A DNA stretch of 64,000 bases from Galbula dea. Lineage: Eukaryota; Chordata; Aves; Piciformes; Galbulidae. Below are positions 1-12,420 of the stretch, piece after piece (the stretch's first letter is position 1; each line of letters opens with the position of its first letter). A program made the translations under genes and the position numbers. The notes beneath the pieces are model-generated. The model was not told the DNA's origin. It saw only the letters and a program-made list of their open reading frames with translations, and ran no database searches. The DNA lies in the NCBI GenBank assembly GCA_013399015.1, contig VWZX01002271.1, positions 310,001 through 374,000 on the forward strand, given 5' to 3'.

Positions 1-1727
1 CCCATGCAGCTAGACCAAATTGGGGTCCTTCATTTTAAGTACTATTTTATATAGCAAACTACAGTTTGAGTCTGCTACTCAAAGGGAATCCTTCTGCCCT
101 GGTTGATCCATCAGGTTTGCAGGCAGGTACAAGGACAAAATCTTCCCAGCCAAATTTTTTCCACTGCAGATCCAGAACCATGTAACACCTTCATCCATGT
201 ACCTTTGGAGCCATCAAGTAAATGACATTTTGGTCCTTGGGAATCCAAAGTTCCCCTTGGGTTCAGCTGGCCTAGAACAGTAACAATCAACTAACTAATG
301 ATGCAAATGAAACCAAATAATCAGGAAATAATACACTTAATTAAGTGGGGAGAGGGAAGCTATTTTAGATTGTATTTAACACCTACAAACCTTATACTAA
401 AGAGAACAAATAAACTACCAGGAGTAGGAAGGGTGTCTCCATGAACTCAGAATAATTGGAAACAGAATGCAGGATTTTATCAATACAGAAGTGAATTTCT
501 GTGCTTTGACAATGTCAGCTCAGGGAAGCTATTCATCTTCAACAGGAGTCAGTTAATGAAGTCCTGGTACAGATCTATTGTAATTTTTGAGCTCTAGCAT
601 TTTATTGGGAAGAGATCAAAATATATATTTACTTGAATCATTACAATAAGATCTGTTGAAAAAATGTGTTCAACTATTGGACACTTTTTTTTTTAGGCTA
701 AGCAAGCAGCTATTCAGTGATTCTACATTAAGTTTAATTATTGGGAAAGATTGGTTTAATCAAGAGTTGGCTGGAAGATGACCACTCTGGAGAAGCAGCA
801 CTTTATTCTCTTGAAAGACAAGATTCTCTTGAATGTTTCTTGCAAGGTGACATTGAATTCAGCATCCCCTTTGAGTCAAAATGACCTGGCTCCCAATTCA
901 AGTTCAGATGGAAACAATCTTAGTTTTTAAGAGATCTTTTTTCCCCCAAGTAACATAATTTTGGAATGTTTCTATATCATTTTTAGCTTTCAGGGAACTC
1001 TAAGGTTGAATGGAAATATTTCACCCAAAATACTGAATAAAGTATAAGTACATAAGTAAAACAGAAATATACATGTGAATATATAAGTAAAATAGGAATA
1101 TATTTATGTATCTTATTATATTTTAATAAGATCTTTGTTAAAATGCATGTTTAAAAGAATTCTTTTAAAGCTAACCTGACATTCAGAGACACAAGGTGAA
1201 ATTCAGCTGCCTCTTACTCTGAATCTGAGTTGAAACTGCATTCAACATCTTTATGAGCAATTTATCTCTCCATGTAAAAAAATAAAAGTATATTCCTGCA
1301 GAGATCATTATTTTCAGAGTAGAACTTCTATTTTCCAAGCAGATTTGAAGTCACTGTTCAAATTCTTCAGGCCAACTAAAATATACAGCAAAAAAGTATT
1401 GGGGGGCAGAGAAACCCCTTTCTTTTATGGCCATAGCCAAAGAATATCTTGCCTATAAACAAATCACAACAAATACTCTGAAGAATGGTTGCAGGGAGGT
1501 TTTTTATCCCAGAATTTTGGGGTTTTTTTCCTCTGTTGTGTGTCCTGGGTCTCTGGATGAGTGTGAATAGAGGTATTGGGCTCTTACTGATGGTAGTGAT
1601 GAAGCATCAGCCCAACCGCATCGAAGTCCAGTAACTGGTTAATTCATGTAACTTTCATCATCAGACCTCTTCTTCTGGGTCTGTTTTGCCTGATATAGGG
1701 CAGGATGGAGCATTAAGCATCATTAAG
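1..1727. other. Unique AT-rich non-coding DNA
   Basis: No open frame, repeat family or RNA gene can be supported here. The sequence is AT-rich with short homopolymer runs, such as T-runs near 690 and 1520. It could be intergenic or intronic, and nothing in it decides which. Confidence 0.6.
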
Positions 1728-1890
1728 TGCTGGAACAGGTTCCCCAGGGCAGTGGTAGAGTCACCAGCCCTGGAGGTGTTCAAAGAGCATAGAGATGTGG
1801 CAGTTAGTGACATGGTTTAGTGGTGTTGGGTTGATGGCTGGACTTGATGATCTGAGAGTTCTTTCCCAACCTTAATAGCTCTGTGATTGT
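1728..1890 (+). mobile_element. CR1 LINE 3' fragment
   Basis: This is a 5'-truncated CR1 retrotransposon in sense orientation. It shows the usual order of the CR1 3' untranslated region: CCCCAGGGCAGTGGTAGAGTC, then the CCTGGAGGTGTTCAAAGAGCAT-like block, ATGGTTTAGTGG, TTGGACTTGATGATCT-like sequence and a final TTCCCAACCTTAATAGCTCTGTGATT-like end. No ORF2 coding sequence is left, as in most dead-on-arrival bird CR1 copies. Divergence from other copies in the window suggests an old insertion. Confidence 0.85.
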
Positions 1891-2965
1891 CACAGGACAT
1901 CTTTAGTCTTGCAGGAGCTTTTTCTCCTGTGAAATGGAATACTTTAGGCTTCCTTTTTGCCTCCAGGAGTATTTGATTTTAAACAGATCTCCATTTCCCC
2001 AAGAACAGGCTGAGTTAAGTCACTCTTAGAAGGTACTTGAAGGTATCATGAATTATGCCTTCATTGAAACTAAATATGAGTTACTTTTCCCTGCTGAATG
2101 TCAGCTACAAGCTGCTGTAGTGTTTCAAGGAGTTTATAATTATTATTATTATTTCCATTCCTTATGGAACTTAATTGTAAATCTGCCAATGAATTTACTT
2201 CAGCATTGAGCTGGCCTGCCTGGATGAGTTTGGAATTTATTATTTCAATTTTATTCCCTACCCCTTTTTTTGTAGGAAATATTTTTGTGTTCTTTGGTGG
2301 AAGAACTCATACTGAATTTACAGCCCTTTCTTCATTAATAAATTCAGGAGAAATCAAATTATTGTTAGGCATAAAGCCTCAAATCCTATATTATTAAAGC
2401 ACATTTTGAGACAAGGCATCATCTTGGTTTATGAGACATAGTTCAATGCTACAGTGGTGTTGGAGCCTTGTATATGAGGCACTGGGTTTTTTGGTTGAAA
2501 GATTGGTGTTGGAAAGCAGAAATTACTAGTGAAGATTTTTGCAACTCTTATTTTGCTGCTGTTTGTTATTTTCAGTGCTTCCATTTCTTCTCCTTTTTGC
2601 CCTATTTTTAATTAGGATTCAAATCTGAACATATGACTTGGGGATGAGTGGTAACTGTCTCATGCAGCCTTACTGTTCTCAGGAAGCTATTTCTGCAACC
2701 AAGCCCTGGTCAGTGCTGTTACAGGAATTGTCCTTCCTGGCAAGAAGGGGAAGGATCAAGACTTGCTGTCTACAGACTCCTCATTATGCAGAGCATACTT
2801 AGTCTGCTAAGATGTGTAACTGAGATTTCTCATTAGGAAAGTGGAAGGGATGAATAATTGGATTTATCACAAGCACATTCTTCCATGGCTTGCACCATCA
2901 ACAACCATCACACTGACTTAAGAGCCTTCCCTGGAAACCAGGACAGAACAAGGCTAAATATTACA

Positions 2966-2996
2966 GAATCATGAAATCATTAAGGTTGGATATTGT
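2966..2996 (-). mobile_element. CR1 3'-end relic
   Basis: About 30 bases match the extreme 3' end of CR1 read from the minus strand: ACAGAATCATGAAATCATT followed by AAGGTTGGA. The match stops right after this block, so it is either a very short insertion or the remains of an older copy. It is short enough that chance is possible. Confidence 0.35.
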
Positions 2997-3314
2997 TCTG
3001 GAGCTGCTCTGAAATTACCAGCATTGAGGTATTAAATAGAATTTTCTAAGCTCTAGATGATAAAATGAATCAGAAGGATGGAAATCCAGGGTGGGTTAAA
3101 GAAAGTCAAAGCAATGGGTGGTTTAGAACTGTCATACCCATCCTATAGAGCTCACTAAGCTCAAACTGGAGCTTAAAATGCAGCTGGGTTCCAGGCACAG
3201 ATTGAAAACTGTAAAGGTTTTGGAAGGGTTTACATCATTCATTGAACCATAGGTTACTGGAGAGAACTATCACCTTGGAATATGTATTCCCTCAAAGACC
3301 CAACAAAAGAGTTT

Positions 3315-3358
3315 TCTTAATGCTAACATTGTCAATTGTCTTAATGCTAACTTTGTCC
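3315..3358. repeat. Tandem duplication, 24-bp period
   Basis: The block TCTTAATGCTAAC occurs at 3315 and again at 3339. The following bases also match (ATTGTC against TTTGTC). It is a local two-unit duplication with a single visible mismatch. Confidence 0.8.
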
Positions 3359-6300
3359 ATATTCAAAGCCAAGCCCAAATGATTCTAAATTTGAGGGCAA
3401 AACATTAAACCCAAATGTTTTGGATCAGAAATGGATGATATATTAATTTGAGCTTCTTCTGAAGTTTTCTAACATGTTCTGTCTATTCATGAAACTCTGC
3501 AAAAGACTCAAGTCCAATATCAGTCCTAAGGAGATTAAATACTTAAGCATTATACTGGCCTCTAAATTAAGGCAGTTGTATAAGCTTAATTTCCAGAGGA
3601 TTTTAAATGTGATTAAACTGGATATGCCATGATTAAATACCTTGCTGCTATCCATTTCTGGGTGGATTAACTCTTAAAATGAGCTCTTCCATAATATTTT
3701 TCAGATAACTCCCTGGAAGATAGATCTATATTTTTTTATTCTGTGTTTTAGCATCTTACCCCTATTTTGGCAGTTTTGCCCAGGAGAAGAAAACAAAAAG
3801 CCTGACAAAGCATAGATGTTACAGAAATATACTGAAACCTTCTCTGGCAGAAGCCTTAAATTAAGGGGACTCTGCTTTGCACAGCCTGAAGCTGAAGCTT
3901 CTCATGTGTCATCTTTGGAGGTTTCTACCACTGGATTCTCCACTACCTCCATGACTCACCCAAAATCTCTTTGGAACAAAAACTCTCAAGAGCATTCACA
4001 CAAATTCCCACCAGTGACACATCTCCCAAAACTGATTTCTTTTCTGTGGCTGATACTGATATGGCAAAATAATGTTTTAATAACAATTAAGAGGTAATTT
4101 CCACTTGCCTTGGGATTTGCAAAGAGCTCCAAAAGGTTTCTCTGTAGCCTTGCATATTTCTTTACAAATGTGTTGAACCTTGGTTTTCCTTGTGAAATAG
4201 TAGTCTGGGGAATACTCATTTCATGTCATTCATTGTCATGAGATGGTGAGAGAGAACCAAGGCCTCCAGTTTCCAATACTTACATGAGTGTATTGCATCA
4301 GTGTTTCCACTGGTCACAATCAGCATTTCAGGAGCATTGTGATTACAGCATAAAAAAATGTCTCTTTTTAATAAGATATTTTTTTAGATGTTAACTGTTC
4401 TCTGAAAGAGGGACAAGAAGTCCAGCCCTGTTTGTGGCTCTTCCCCCTCTGTGCTGTGAATCACTTCACTCATGGCTAATCTGTGCATGAAGTTTCCCTT
4501 CTGAGAAATATTTCTTCAGTTACACATCTTCCCCTGGCAGACTTCTAAGTTTTCTTTCTCCCATTAAAGTTAGGATTTGCTGGATGTGCACTGAGGTGAG
4601 AGTGCATTGACCTACTGCTGGCAGCAGTTATGAGAAGCATGGCCAGGAGGATAAGAGGAGGCCTGGAATAAGCTACACACAAGCTTCCCAAAAGGCACTA
4701 AAATCTGCATCAAGATAGAGTAGCATCCCCACCTAGAGCAGCAGCAGACCTGGCTCAAACAAAAGTATGTCATTTACTCTACAAAACTACCCCACAAGGA
4801 TTCAGGAAGGCTCCTGGTGTTCTTCCACATGGATCAATAGAGTTGTGCTTTCTCATCTACCTCTTCTGCCCCACTGCTTCAGACTACAGAGACAAGTAGG
4901 AACCATTTACCAATTATTTTTTAACTTGTAAAGACATATACATGTGACTTTTCTCTATACTCATTATCCATTTATCAAGAGGTGAAGCACTATGGGTTCA
5001 TTAGTATAAGCTGGCTAAACTATTGCTGAGGTTACTTTTGATGCTCTAATGGCTTTGCTTGAGTTCATCTATTATTCTGATCCTCCATGCTTTACAAACA
5101 TGAGCTGTTCCCTCTGTAATAGCTCCCTCCCATTCTCTCTTCCTCTGACCTTATGTCTATGTATATGTATTTTGGCTGGCTTGCTAACTCTGCTTTCAGC
5201 TGGCCTAATGGATGGATCATATGTAGAGGGGAAGGGGTTTAAGCCACTCATTTTGTTTTTCCATTTAAAGCCAGTTCAAGTTGAATAACCATCAAAATCT
5301 ACCTGGCTGAATCTGCTTGTCAGGGAGGTGGATGTCTGCAAGCCATGGGCTGGATGTATAAAGGCATGAGATGGAAAAAGCTGAAGGTTGGTCAACACCC
5401 TTTAAAACAAAGAAGTCCCCTGTCACAGGGAGTAACAAAACTCCAGAAAATATAAGAGGGAAAAAAAATAGAGATGCTATTACACTACATCATATCCTTC
5501 CTTCCCTCAAACACCCTCTCAGTAGCAGGAGATAGCTCACAGAAATGCCATCTTATTGGAGTGCAAGTAAATAATGTTCTCTTCTCCCAGTTTCTTACCC
5601 CAAATGCCAATGATCAGGTCACCAGCAGAAAACTGCCCCCAGCACCTGCTTGCAGTGAATGAAAGGTCTGTCAGCAACCAAGTTAGCACTAGTCATGATC
5701 TGATTTTGGTTGAAACACTAGACCTAGCCTGAAGCACAAGGACCCAGTTTAATGTCACCACTTCAGCTCAGTCCAGTATTACAAGTTTCTCAGTACAGTA
5801 CAAAACAAGCCCTCCAGAAAAGAAGCAGCAGGAGCAATCTGTCAGAGTTACTGAGCTTTTCCTTAACTCACTCTCCTCCCAGCACCTGCCCACAGAGCTC
5901 TTGGACTTGGGCTCTGTTACACATGGTGGAGGGAGCAGCTCCCATGGGCTTCACCTTTTGTATTTGTCCTACAGAATGAAGAGATTTTCTCAAGCTCACT
6001 GACTCCTTTGACCAAAAGTAGTGTTGGTACCAGACTGGAAGTATTAAAGTGGGCTTATTGCTGTTTCTGGGTAGAAAACAAATTTGCAGTGGTCTTATGT
6101 GCAAGATAATATGCTAACCTGAGCACCTTGTTACTCAGACCTAGTGCTGAAGATTCAGAAAGCACATACTCAAATCTGTGTGTTCCTTGGTAATTCAGTT
6201 GAAGTTAGAAGCTGAAAATGTTGTGGTTGGTTTGGTTTGGTTTTTGGTGGTTTGGGGGTTTTTTTTGCATGGAATATGCAGAGTCCTAAATAACCAACAG

Positions 6301-8214
6301 AGGGTTCAAGGCTGATCTGAGTAAACATGAATTTTCAGCCCTTTCCTAAGACAGCTGTCAAATGGCAAAAGGATCTATGGGCAAGATGGCTACTGTTGAG
6401 ATAGCTACAATATTCCTTTCTCCCTATAATTTCCCTTTTCACCTGCCAAACCTATCCATTTATATGCTTATATCCTGTTATTATATAAAAATCAGGATGA
6501 CAAATGGTATGTCTGCAGCCCTCTTTGTTCCCATTCTGCAGCCCAGTGAACATTCCTAGTGTACATCAGTTTTATGTGAATGTAAGATGTTTGGGCTTGG
6601 TGAAAAATGTTGCTCTGCATGATTCATTTTACTGCAGCCTAATGCCAGGGAGAGGAAGGAAAAAAAAGAATATTAAAGAAAAAATCCACAGCACCTCTAT
6701 TGAAAATAATAGCCTGCTTCTTGGACTTTGCACATAGATTTCTTTTTGTCTTGGTTGTTCTTTTGTTGAAGACACTATCCAGGTGGAATAATCAGGTCTC
6801 TGCTAGCAGCAACCTCTCAGCTGTGCTATTATGTATGATGGTTTCTAAGCATCACTCACACATGTCACTGGAAGGGCTTGGTTGCCTTATTTGCTTCTGT
6901 TGAGGCTTCTGCACCCAGCAGCAAGCTCAGGAGCCAAGCACAGCCTTGATGCGAGCAATGGGCCTTGAGGGGTGGGCTCCAGCTTGCAGGCAGAAGGTGG
7001 CCCCTGGGGCTGATGGGTGACAAGACAGATGCTGACACCATCAGCATGTACTCACATCCAGGAGGAGCTGTGAAAAGCAGAGATGAAATCTTGGTTCTAC
7101 TTCTGCATCAGGCATAAAACTCTCGTTGGCTCCGCTGGGGCCAGGGTTTTATTCCTGATATCAATTTGCTCTGTCAGACAACTTTAAAGATGCTTTTATG
7201 AGGAAAGGAATCTCACCATCTGAAATAGCATGTTTGCAGTTCTGGAAATCTCTGACATATGTTTTAAGAGCATGTCATATTTCCTCCTAGGAAACTTTAT
7301 GATGCCCAGAGCGTTGGGGGAAGATATCTTCAGGAAGGCTGTGATAAAGCAGCAAAGATACCCAGTGATGGTGCTGGAGGTCACTTTAAAGTTATAACTA
7401 TTTCTTTTTAATCAACTTTCTAAGCTTTGCTGTGGTGTTTAAGCAAAAAAAGAATTGTTGGTGTTTTTCTTTTGGGTTTAACATGATTTCATGGACTGCT
7501 GAGAGAAGCCACACTTGTCTCCTTCAGTTCTGTGGATTTCTTATTTATTTGACTTTATTATTTCAACAACCCACTAAGGGTTTGATCCAAAAGCCATTCA
7601 AAGCAAAGGAGTGGACTTCCCCCTGATTTCAGTGGAGCCTGAATCATTAACATGAAGATTTATTTTATTTCTTTCTCTTTTCTTTCTTGTTTTTTTTTTT
7701 TTGCAAGTAGCACAAATACTCATGTGCTTCTGAAGGTTTAAGTCTGCAACTGAAAATAATCCACTTCACATTGCTTCTGTTTCTTCCCTGAAGCTTCCCT
7801 GTCATACACCAAGGGTGTAGTTATCAGCAAAGTCCCATGCAGTATTTTGTGGTAACTCAGTACATCTCCTGTGTCCCTTGTTCTATGTGAGTTTAGCACA
7901 AAATATAACCCTATTAAACTTCCAATGCATTTATCACCTTGCTCAGTTCACAGAACTCACGAGCTGCAAGGAATTTAATTAAAACATGATGATTTAATAG
8001 GCAGGCTCCATCTATTGTTTACTCAGGAGGTTGAGATTCTGTTTAAAATTAGGTCCCAAATTTAATTTAGGCTTCCACCAACCTTGTCATAGAAATGAGA
8101 CTCTTATAGGAAGAAGTGAGTTGCAGATGGTGAGAGCAGGTCAATTCCTCTAATGGAGCTGCAGAAGAGTTTGGGAAGGAGAGGAAGATGGTGTCTGCAT
8201 TTCTCTTCTATGAG

Positions 8215-8697
8215 GATCAAGGAGGACATTGAGGTGTTGGACCATGTCCAGAGATTGGCAAGGAAGCTGGGGAAGGGGCTAGAGCACAAGTGTTGTGAGG
8301 AGCAGCTGAGGGAGCTGGGGTTGTTTAGCCTTGAAGGAGGGGGCTCAGGGGAGACCTCACTCTCTCTACAACTCCCTGAGAGGAGGTTGGAGCCTGGAGC
8401 CAGGTGGGGATTGGTCTCTTCTCTCAAGGAATGAGTGCTAGGACAAGAGGAAACAGCTTCAAGTTGTGCCAGGGGAGGTTCAGGTTGAACATGAGGACCA
8501 ATTTCTTCCCCAAAAGGGTTGTCAAGCCCTGGCCCAGGCTGCTTAGGGCAGTGGTGGAGTCGCTGTCCCTGGAGGGGTTTCAAAGCCATGGAGATGCTGT
8601 GCTGAGGGTTGTGGCTTAGTGGTGACCTGGCAGTGCTGGTTGACAGTTGGTCTTGATGATCTTAAAGGTCTTTTCCAACTAAAACAAATCTGTGATC
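8215..8697 (+). mobile_element. CR1 LINE 3' portion, about 480 bp
   Basis: This is a sense-orientation CR1 copy. In order it shows the GGACCATGTCCAGAG segment, GAGCAGCTGAGGGAGCTGGG, TTTAGCC, the AGAGGAGGTTGGAGCC region, AGGTTCAGGTTGAACATGAGG, CCCTGGCCCAGGCTGC, GTCCCTGGAGGGGTTTC, and a TTGATGATCTTAAAGGTC end with CTGTGATCATG. The insertion is truncated at its 5' side near 8215. The 161-codon open frame on the opposite strand (8104-8589) is an antisense by-product of this repeat and not a gene. Confidence 0.92.
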
Positions 8698-9167
8698 ATG
8701 AGAAGCATGTTTTCTTCCAGGAGGTTTCAGTGATGCCCATAAACTGAAGATGGGGAGACAAAGTGACCCTGCCTGCAACGTGGCCCAAAGAGAGCAATCC
8801 TTATAGAGGCAGCAGCCTTAGGAAAGATTGATGTTCCTCTTCCCTCACCTTATGGAAGCCCTGGAGACCCTAGGCAGCATTTGTCAGCTTGAATTGGTTT
8901 TGGTTTGTGTTAATCATCTCTTCTGTTTTCAAATAATGAGCTGTTCCCTGAGGCAAAGGTCTTTTCAGGACTAAAGCTGGTTTTAATTTCTTTCCCAGGC
9001 TTATGATACCCAGATTACAAAAGCATACCACAAAAGGTCCTTAAAGTGCATTTTATAAGAGCAGCTTCTCATGAAAATATAGCTTAAAAAAAGCTGCTGC
9101 AGCACAGCAAGTCCAGAGAGAAAAGTCCCAGCTATTTTGTAGAGCATTGAAGGTTTAGTAGCACAGG

Positions 9168-9712
9168 AGGCCAGCAGGAACAGGGAGGTTCTCCTTCTCC
9201 TCTACCCTGCCCTAGTGAGGTCACAGCTGCAGTACTGGGTCCAGGTCTGGGCTCCCCACTTCAAGAGAGACAAGGAACTACTGGAGAGAGTCCAGCAGAG
9301 GCTAGGAAGATGCTGAGGGCACTGGAGCATCTCTGGCAGGAGGAAAGGCTGAGAGCCCTGGGGCTGCTTAGCCTGCAGAAGAGCAGCCCCAGAGGGCAGC
9401 TGCTCAATGCTGAGCAAGAGCTAAAAGCTGGGGGCAAGAGGCTGGGGCCAGACTCTGCTCAGTGGTGCTCAGGGACAGCCCAAGGGGCACTGGGCACAAA
9501 CTGGAACCCAGGAGGTTCCAGCTGAGCAGGAGAAGAAACTTGCTTGGTGTGAGGGTGTTGGAGCCCTGGCCCAGGCTGCCCAGAGAGGTTGTGGAGTCTC
9601 CTTCTGTGGAGAGATTCCAACCTCAGCTGGAGGTGACCCTGATGGAGCAGGGGGATTGGACTAGGTGGTCTCCAGAGGTCCCTTCCCACCCCCACCATGC
9701 TGTAATTCTGTG
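9168..9712 (+). mobile_element. CR1 LINE 3' portion, subfamily A
   Basis: This is a sense-orientation CR1 copy of about 545 bp. It begins near AGGCCAGCAGGAACAGGG and runs through CTAGTGAGGTCACAGCTGCA, the GAGAGAGTCCAGCAGAGGCT block, GGAGGAAAGGCTGAGAGCC, the CAAACTGGAACCCAGGAGG block and GCCCTGGCCCAGGCTGCC. It ends at GGTCTCCAGAGGTCCCTTCC and TAATTCTGTGG. The body closely matches the copies at 13846-14480 (opposite strand) and 31070-31482 (same strand), so these three belong to one subfamily. The small open frames in it are CR1 by-products. Confidence 0.93.
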
Positions 9713-10831
9713 GCCTACAGGAAAAGGGCTTCTCTTGCACCTATATCCACAGTGAGACATTTCCACCCTTGCTCACTAGCACTGCTAAGCTAAGCAGAGT
9801 GTTGGCCATAATCACCTTTCAGTAATTCCATTTATCACTTAGACCAAGCAGCCAGCACTGGAGGGGTCCTGCTGCAACAAAGGGTTTGGGGGACAGTACA
9901 TCTTGAACACTCAGCTCTTGAGGAGGCAAATATATCTTTCTTTATATAGCTGGATCTTGGTGTGACTCAGGGAAGATATTGAACATGACTTCTAGAGGCA
10001 GGGGAAAAAAAAAAAAAGAATGTAAAAATCCTGCCACAAAATGCATGATTTAATGTACATATAGGAAAAGGCACAGTGCCAGCTTCTCAGTTTCTGTCAC
10101 AGTTTTAATGAAAAGTGATTCTAGCATTTGAAAGAATCTTAAAAGCTGTCCCAGCCAAATGCCATGTTTCTATATATTGTCTGAGCTGTAAATCTAAGTT
10201 TCAGGGGGGATATTACCTACATGGCTAGATAAAAGACACTATTTAACAATTCCTTATTAGGAAATTAATCCTTATTTGTTATAGCCACAGCTATATAATG
10301 AAACATTTTAGGGAAATTTCCTCTCCACTGCAAAATGATCCATGGGACAAATGTGTTAATTGAGTTCTGCTGCACAAACCTATTATGGACTGGGTGGTAA
10401 TGTACTGCACTCCTCATTCAGTGGCTCCAGCAATTTGCTTGGCTAGTCTCTACATGTGTTTTCTCATCAGAGAGCTCAGCTTTAACTTCCATACCTTGAC
10501 TCTTAGCAGAAAATTGAAGCTGAGATGCCTGCTGCATTTTGCATCTCACTAACCTAGATTATTCACAGGCACGACTCTAACAGCACTTGTGCCCATCTGC
10601 CTTCTGGAAGCAGAGATTCCCTCCCTTGCCCTCAGGCTAGGGAAGGTTTATGGTCCAGCACATGTGGCTTGTGTCAACCCCACGTGGGCTTACAGAAGTT
10701 GAGCAAGTGGATTGTAAATTCTTCTGTTTGGAAAGGAAATATTTATGGGTTGAATTGGCCTGTGTGTTACAGGGATGGCATTGCTGCTGCTGTCACCTGG
10801 GATAGTCATCTATCCAGGCTGCCTGCAGACA

Positions 10832-11327
10832 TGGAAACATAAAATGGTTAGTGTTGGAAGGGATCTTTCAAGGTCATCTAGTCCAACCTCTTGCAGTCAG
10901 CAGGGACATCTGCAACTAGATCATTTTGCTCACAGCCCCAGACAACCTGACTTGGAATGGTTCTAGGGATGGGACGTCTCCCACCCCTCTGGGCAACCTG
11001 GGTCAGGTTTTCACTACCCTCATAGTGAAAAATTTCCTCATTTCCAGTCTCAATTTCCTTCCTTTAGTTTCAAACCATCCCCCCTTGTCCTGTCACAACA
11101 GGTCCTGCTAAAAAGTCTGTCCCCATCTTTCTTCTATGCCCCTTTAAGTATTGAAAGGCTGCACTTAGGTCTCTCTGGAGCCTTTTCTTCTCCAGGCTGA
11201 ACAACCTCAACACTCAGCTTGTCCTCAAAGCAGAGAGGTTCCAGCCCTTGAATCATTTTTGTGGCCTTCTCTGGACCTGCTCCAGACCTGCTCCAACAGG
11301 TCCATGCTTTTCTTATGCTGAGGACAT
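10832..11327 (-). mobile_element. CR1 LINE 3' portion, subfamily C
   Basis: This is an antisense CR1 copy. The left end is the CR1 3' terminus (ACATAAAATGGTTAGTGTTG, then GGAAGGGATC and CATCTAGTCCAACCTC). Rightward come TCTGGGCAACCTGGGTCAGG, CCTTGTCCTGTCACAACAGG, the CCTTTAAGTATTGAAAGGC block, TTCTTCTCCAGGCTGAACAA and CTTCTCTGGACCTGCTCCA. Homology fades after TTTCTTATGCTGAGGACATG. It resembles the copy at 51847-52253 more than the subfamily A copies. Confidence 0.9.
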
Positions 11328-12330
11328 GCTCTGGAGAGCCATTGGTTGGTGTGCTGAAGATAGATCAACAGCCCACACCTCCAGGCCACATCACTCTCTT
11401 ATTTTACACTATCTTTGGGTTGAAGGACTGGTTTTATCTCCATGTTCAAAAAGCACCTACCCCACTTCTTATGTTACCCTGACCTAACCAACAGCTGAGG
11501 TCATGGCAGGGTGTAACCCACACCCACCAAGAAGTTGATCCTGGACACCATCATCTTTGAAGGGAACCCAGAACAGTGGGACCTCCACTTTTGACACCCC
11601 CAGGCTCCTGTGACTGAGTTTTATGTCCCCAGTGGGTTTTGCCTGCAGAGTTTAGTTGTGACTTTGGAGTAACTTGGCCAGGTGCCTGTTCCCTCCTCTT
11701 GGTGGGACCCTGCTCTGCTGAGAACTTCAAGACTCTTCCTGCTGAAGAGAGCCATAAATTATTTACCTCACCTTCATATAGCAACTTATTGACTACAGCA
11801 TTGTAAAGTACCCTATTAATGTTTTAAGCATTTCACTTTATTTTCATACCAGTAAATTATTTAGGAAATGTTAAAATGCTTTATGCTTTGACTAATGAGA
11901 AGGAAAAGCATCCACTGCATCTTATTTTAATTGGGTGTTTACCCTATCCTGTAGAAATCAGGCATTTATTATTTCAACCTTAATTAACTATGCATACAAT
12001 CCCTGATGGATCTGCATCCAGTTTTTCCACTTGATCTAGTCATTAAGAGCCATAAATGTGCAGAATTATTTCCTAACTTGGTTCCCACAGCAAGAGTCAG
12101 TTCCTGTGTTGCCTGATCACACTGATGCAGTTCAGCTTTCCAAATTAATGCAGTGCAGAGCATTAAATTTGGGGATCATGTAAATTGCTTCAAGTGGAGC
12201 AAAACTCAGTCAACCTAAAATTGAGTGATGTCTCTGAGGCTCTCTTTTATCTTTCTTAGCCCAGAAATACTCTGCAGGGTTATTTTTATGATGTCATAGT
12301 ACATTCTGGTTATTTTCTGCATTATTTCAG

Positions 12331-12347
12331 TGTGTGTGTGTGTGTGT
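12331..12347. repeat. (TG)n microsatellite
   Basis: Eight uninterrupted TG units, which is short for a variable locus. Confidence 0.9.
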
Positions 12348-12379
12348 TGACATCTGAATGTTTGCAGTGTCTCAGCACT

Positions 12380-12420
12380 ACAGAAGCATTAAGGTTGGAA
12401 GAAACCTCTGAGATTATCAT
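12380..12420 (-). mobile_element. CR1 3'-end fragment
   Basis: The 3'-terminal block of CR1 is read from the minus strand: ACAGAAGCATTAAGGTTGGA, then AGAAACCTCTGAGATTATCA. Homology ends abruptly on the right, so this is a roughly 40-bp 5'-truncated insertion or a remnant. Confidence 0.6.

Larger units (their letters stand above)
1891..8214. other. Mostly unique non-coding DNA
   Basis: The stretch holds scattered chance open frames under about 95 codons, none with start context, domain or neighbour support. A short ATT run lies at about 2138-2153, and GT-rich low complexity at about 6222-6266. Stretches near 7085-7165 and 7570-7645 resemble very old amniote repeats but are too decayed to name. 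Confidence 0.55.

Noticed and set aside
7085..7645. Segments at 7085-7165 and 7570-7645 recalling ancient amniote repeats (GATTTCAGTGGAGCCTGAAT-like words)
   Set aside because: Too decayed to assign by eye. Common short words could explain the likeness.
8104..8589. 161-codon minus-strand frame
   Set aside because: It is antisense to the CR1 copy at 8215-8697, and similar frames recur wherever that CR1 segment occurs.
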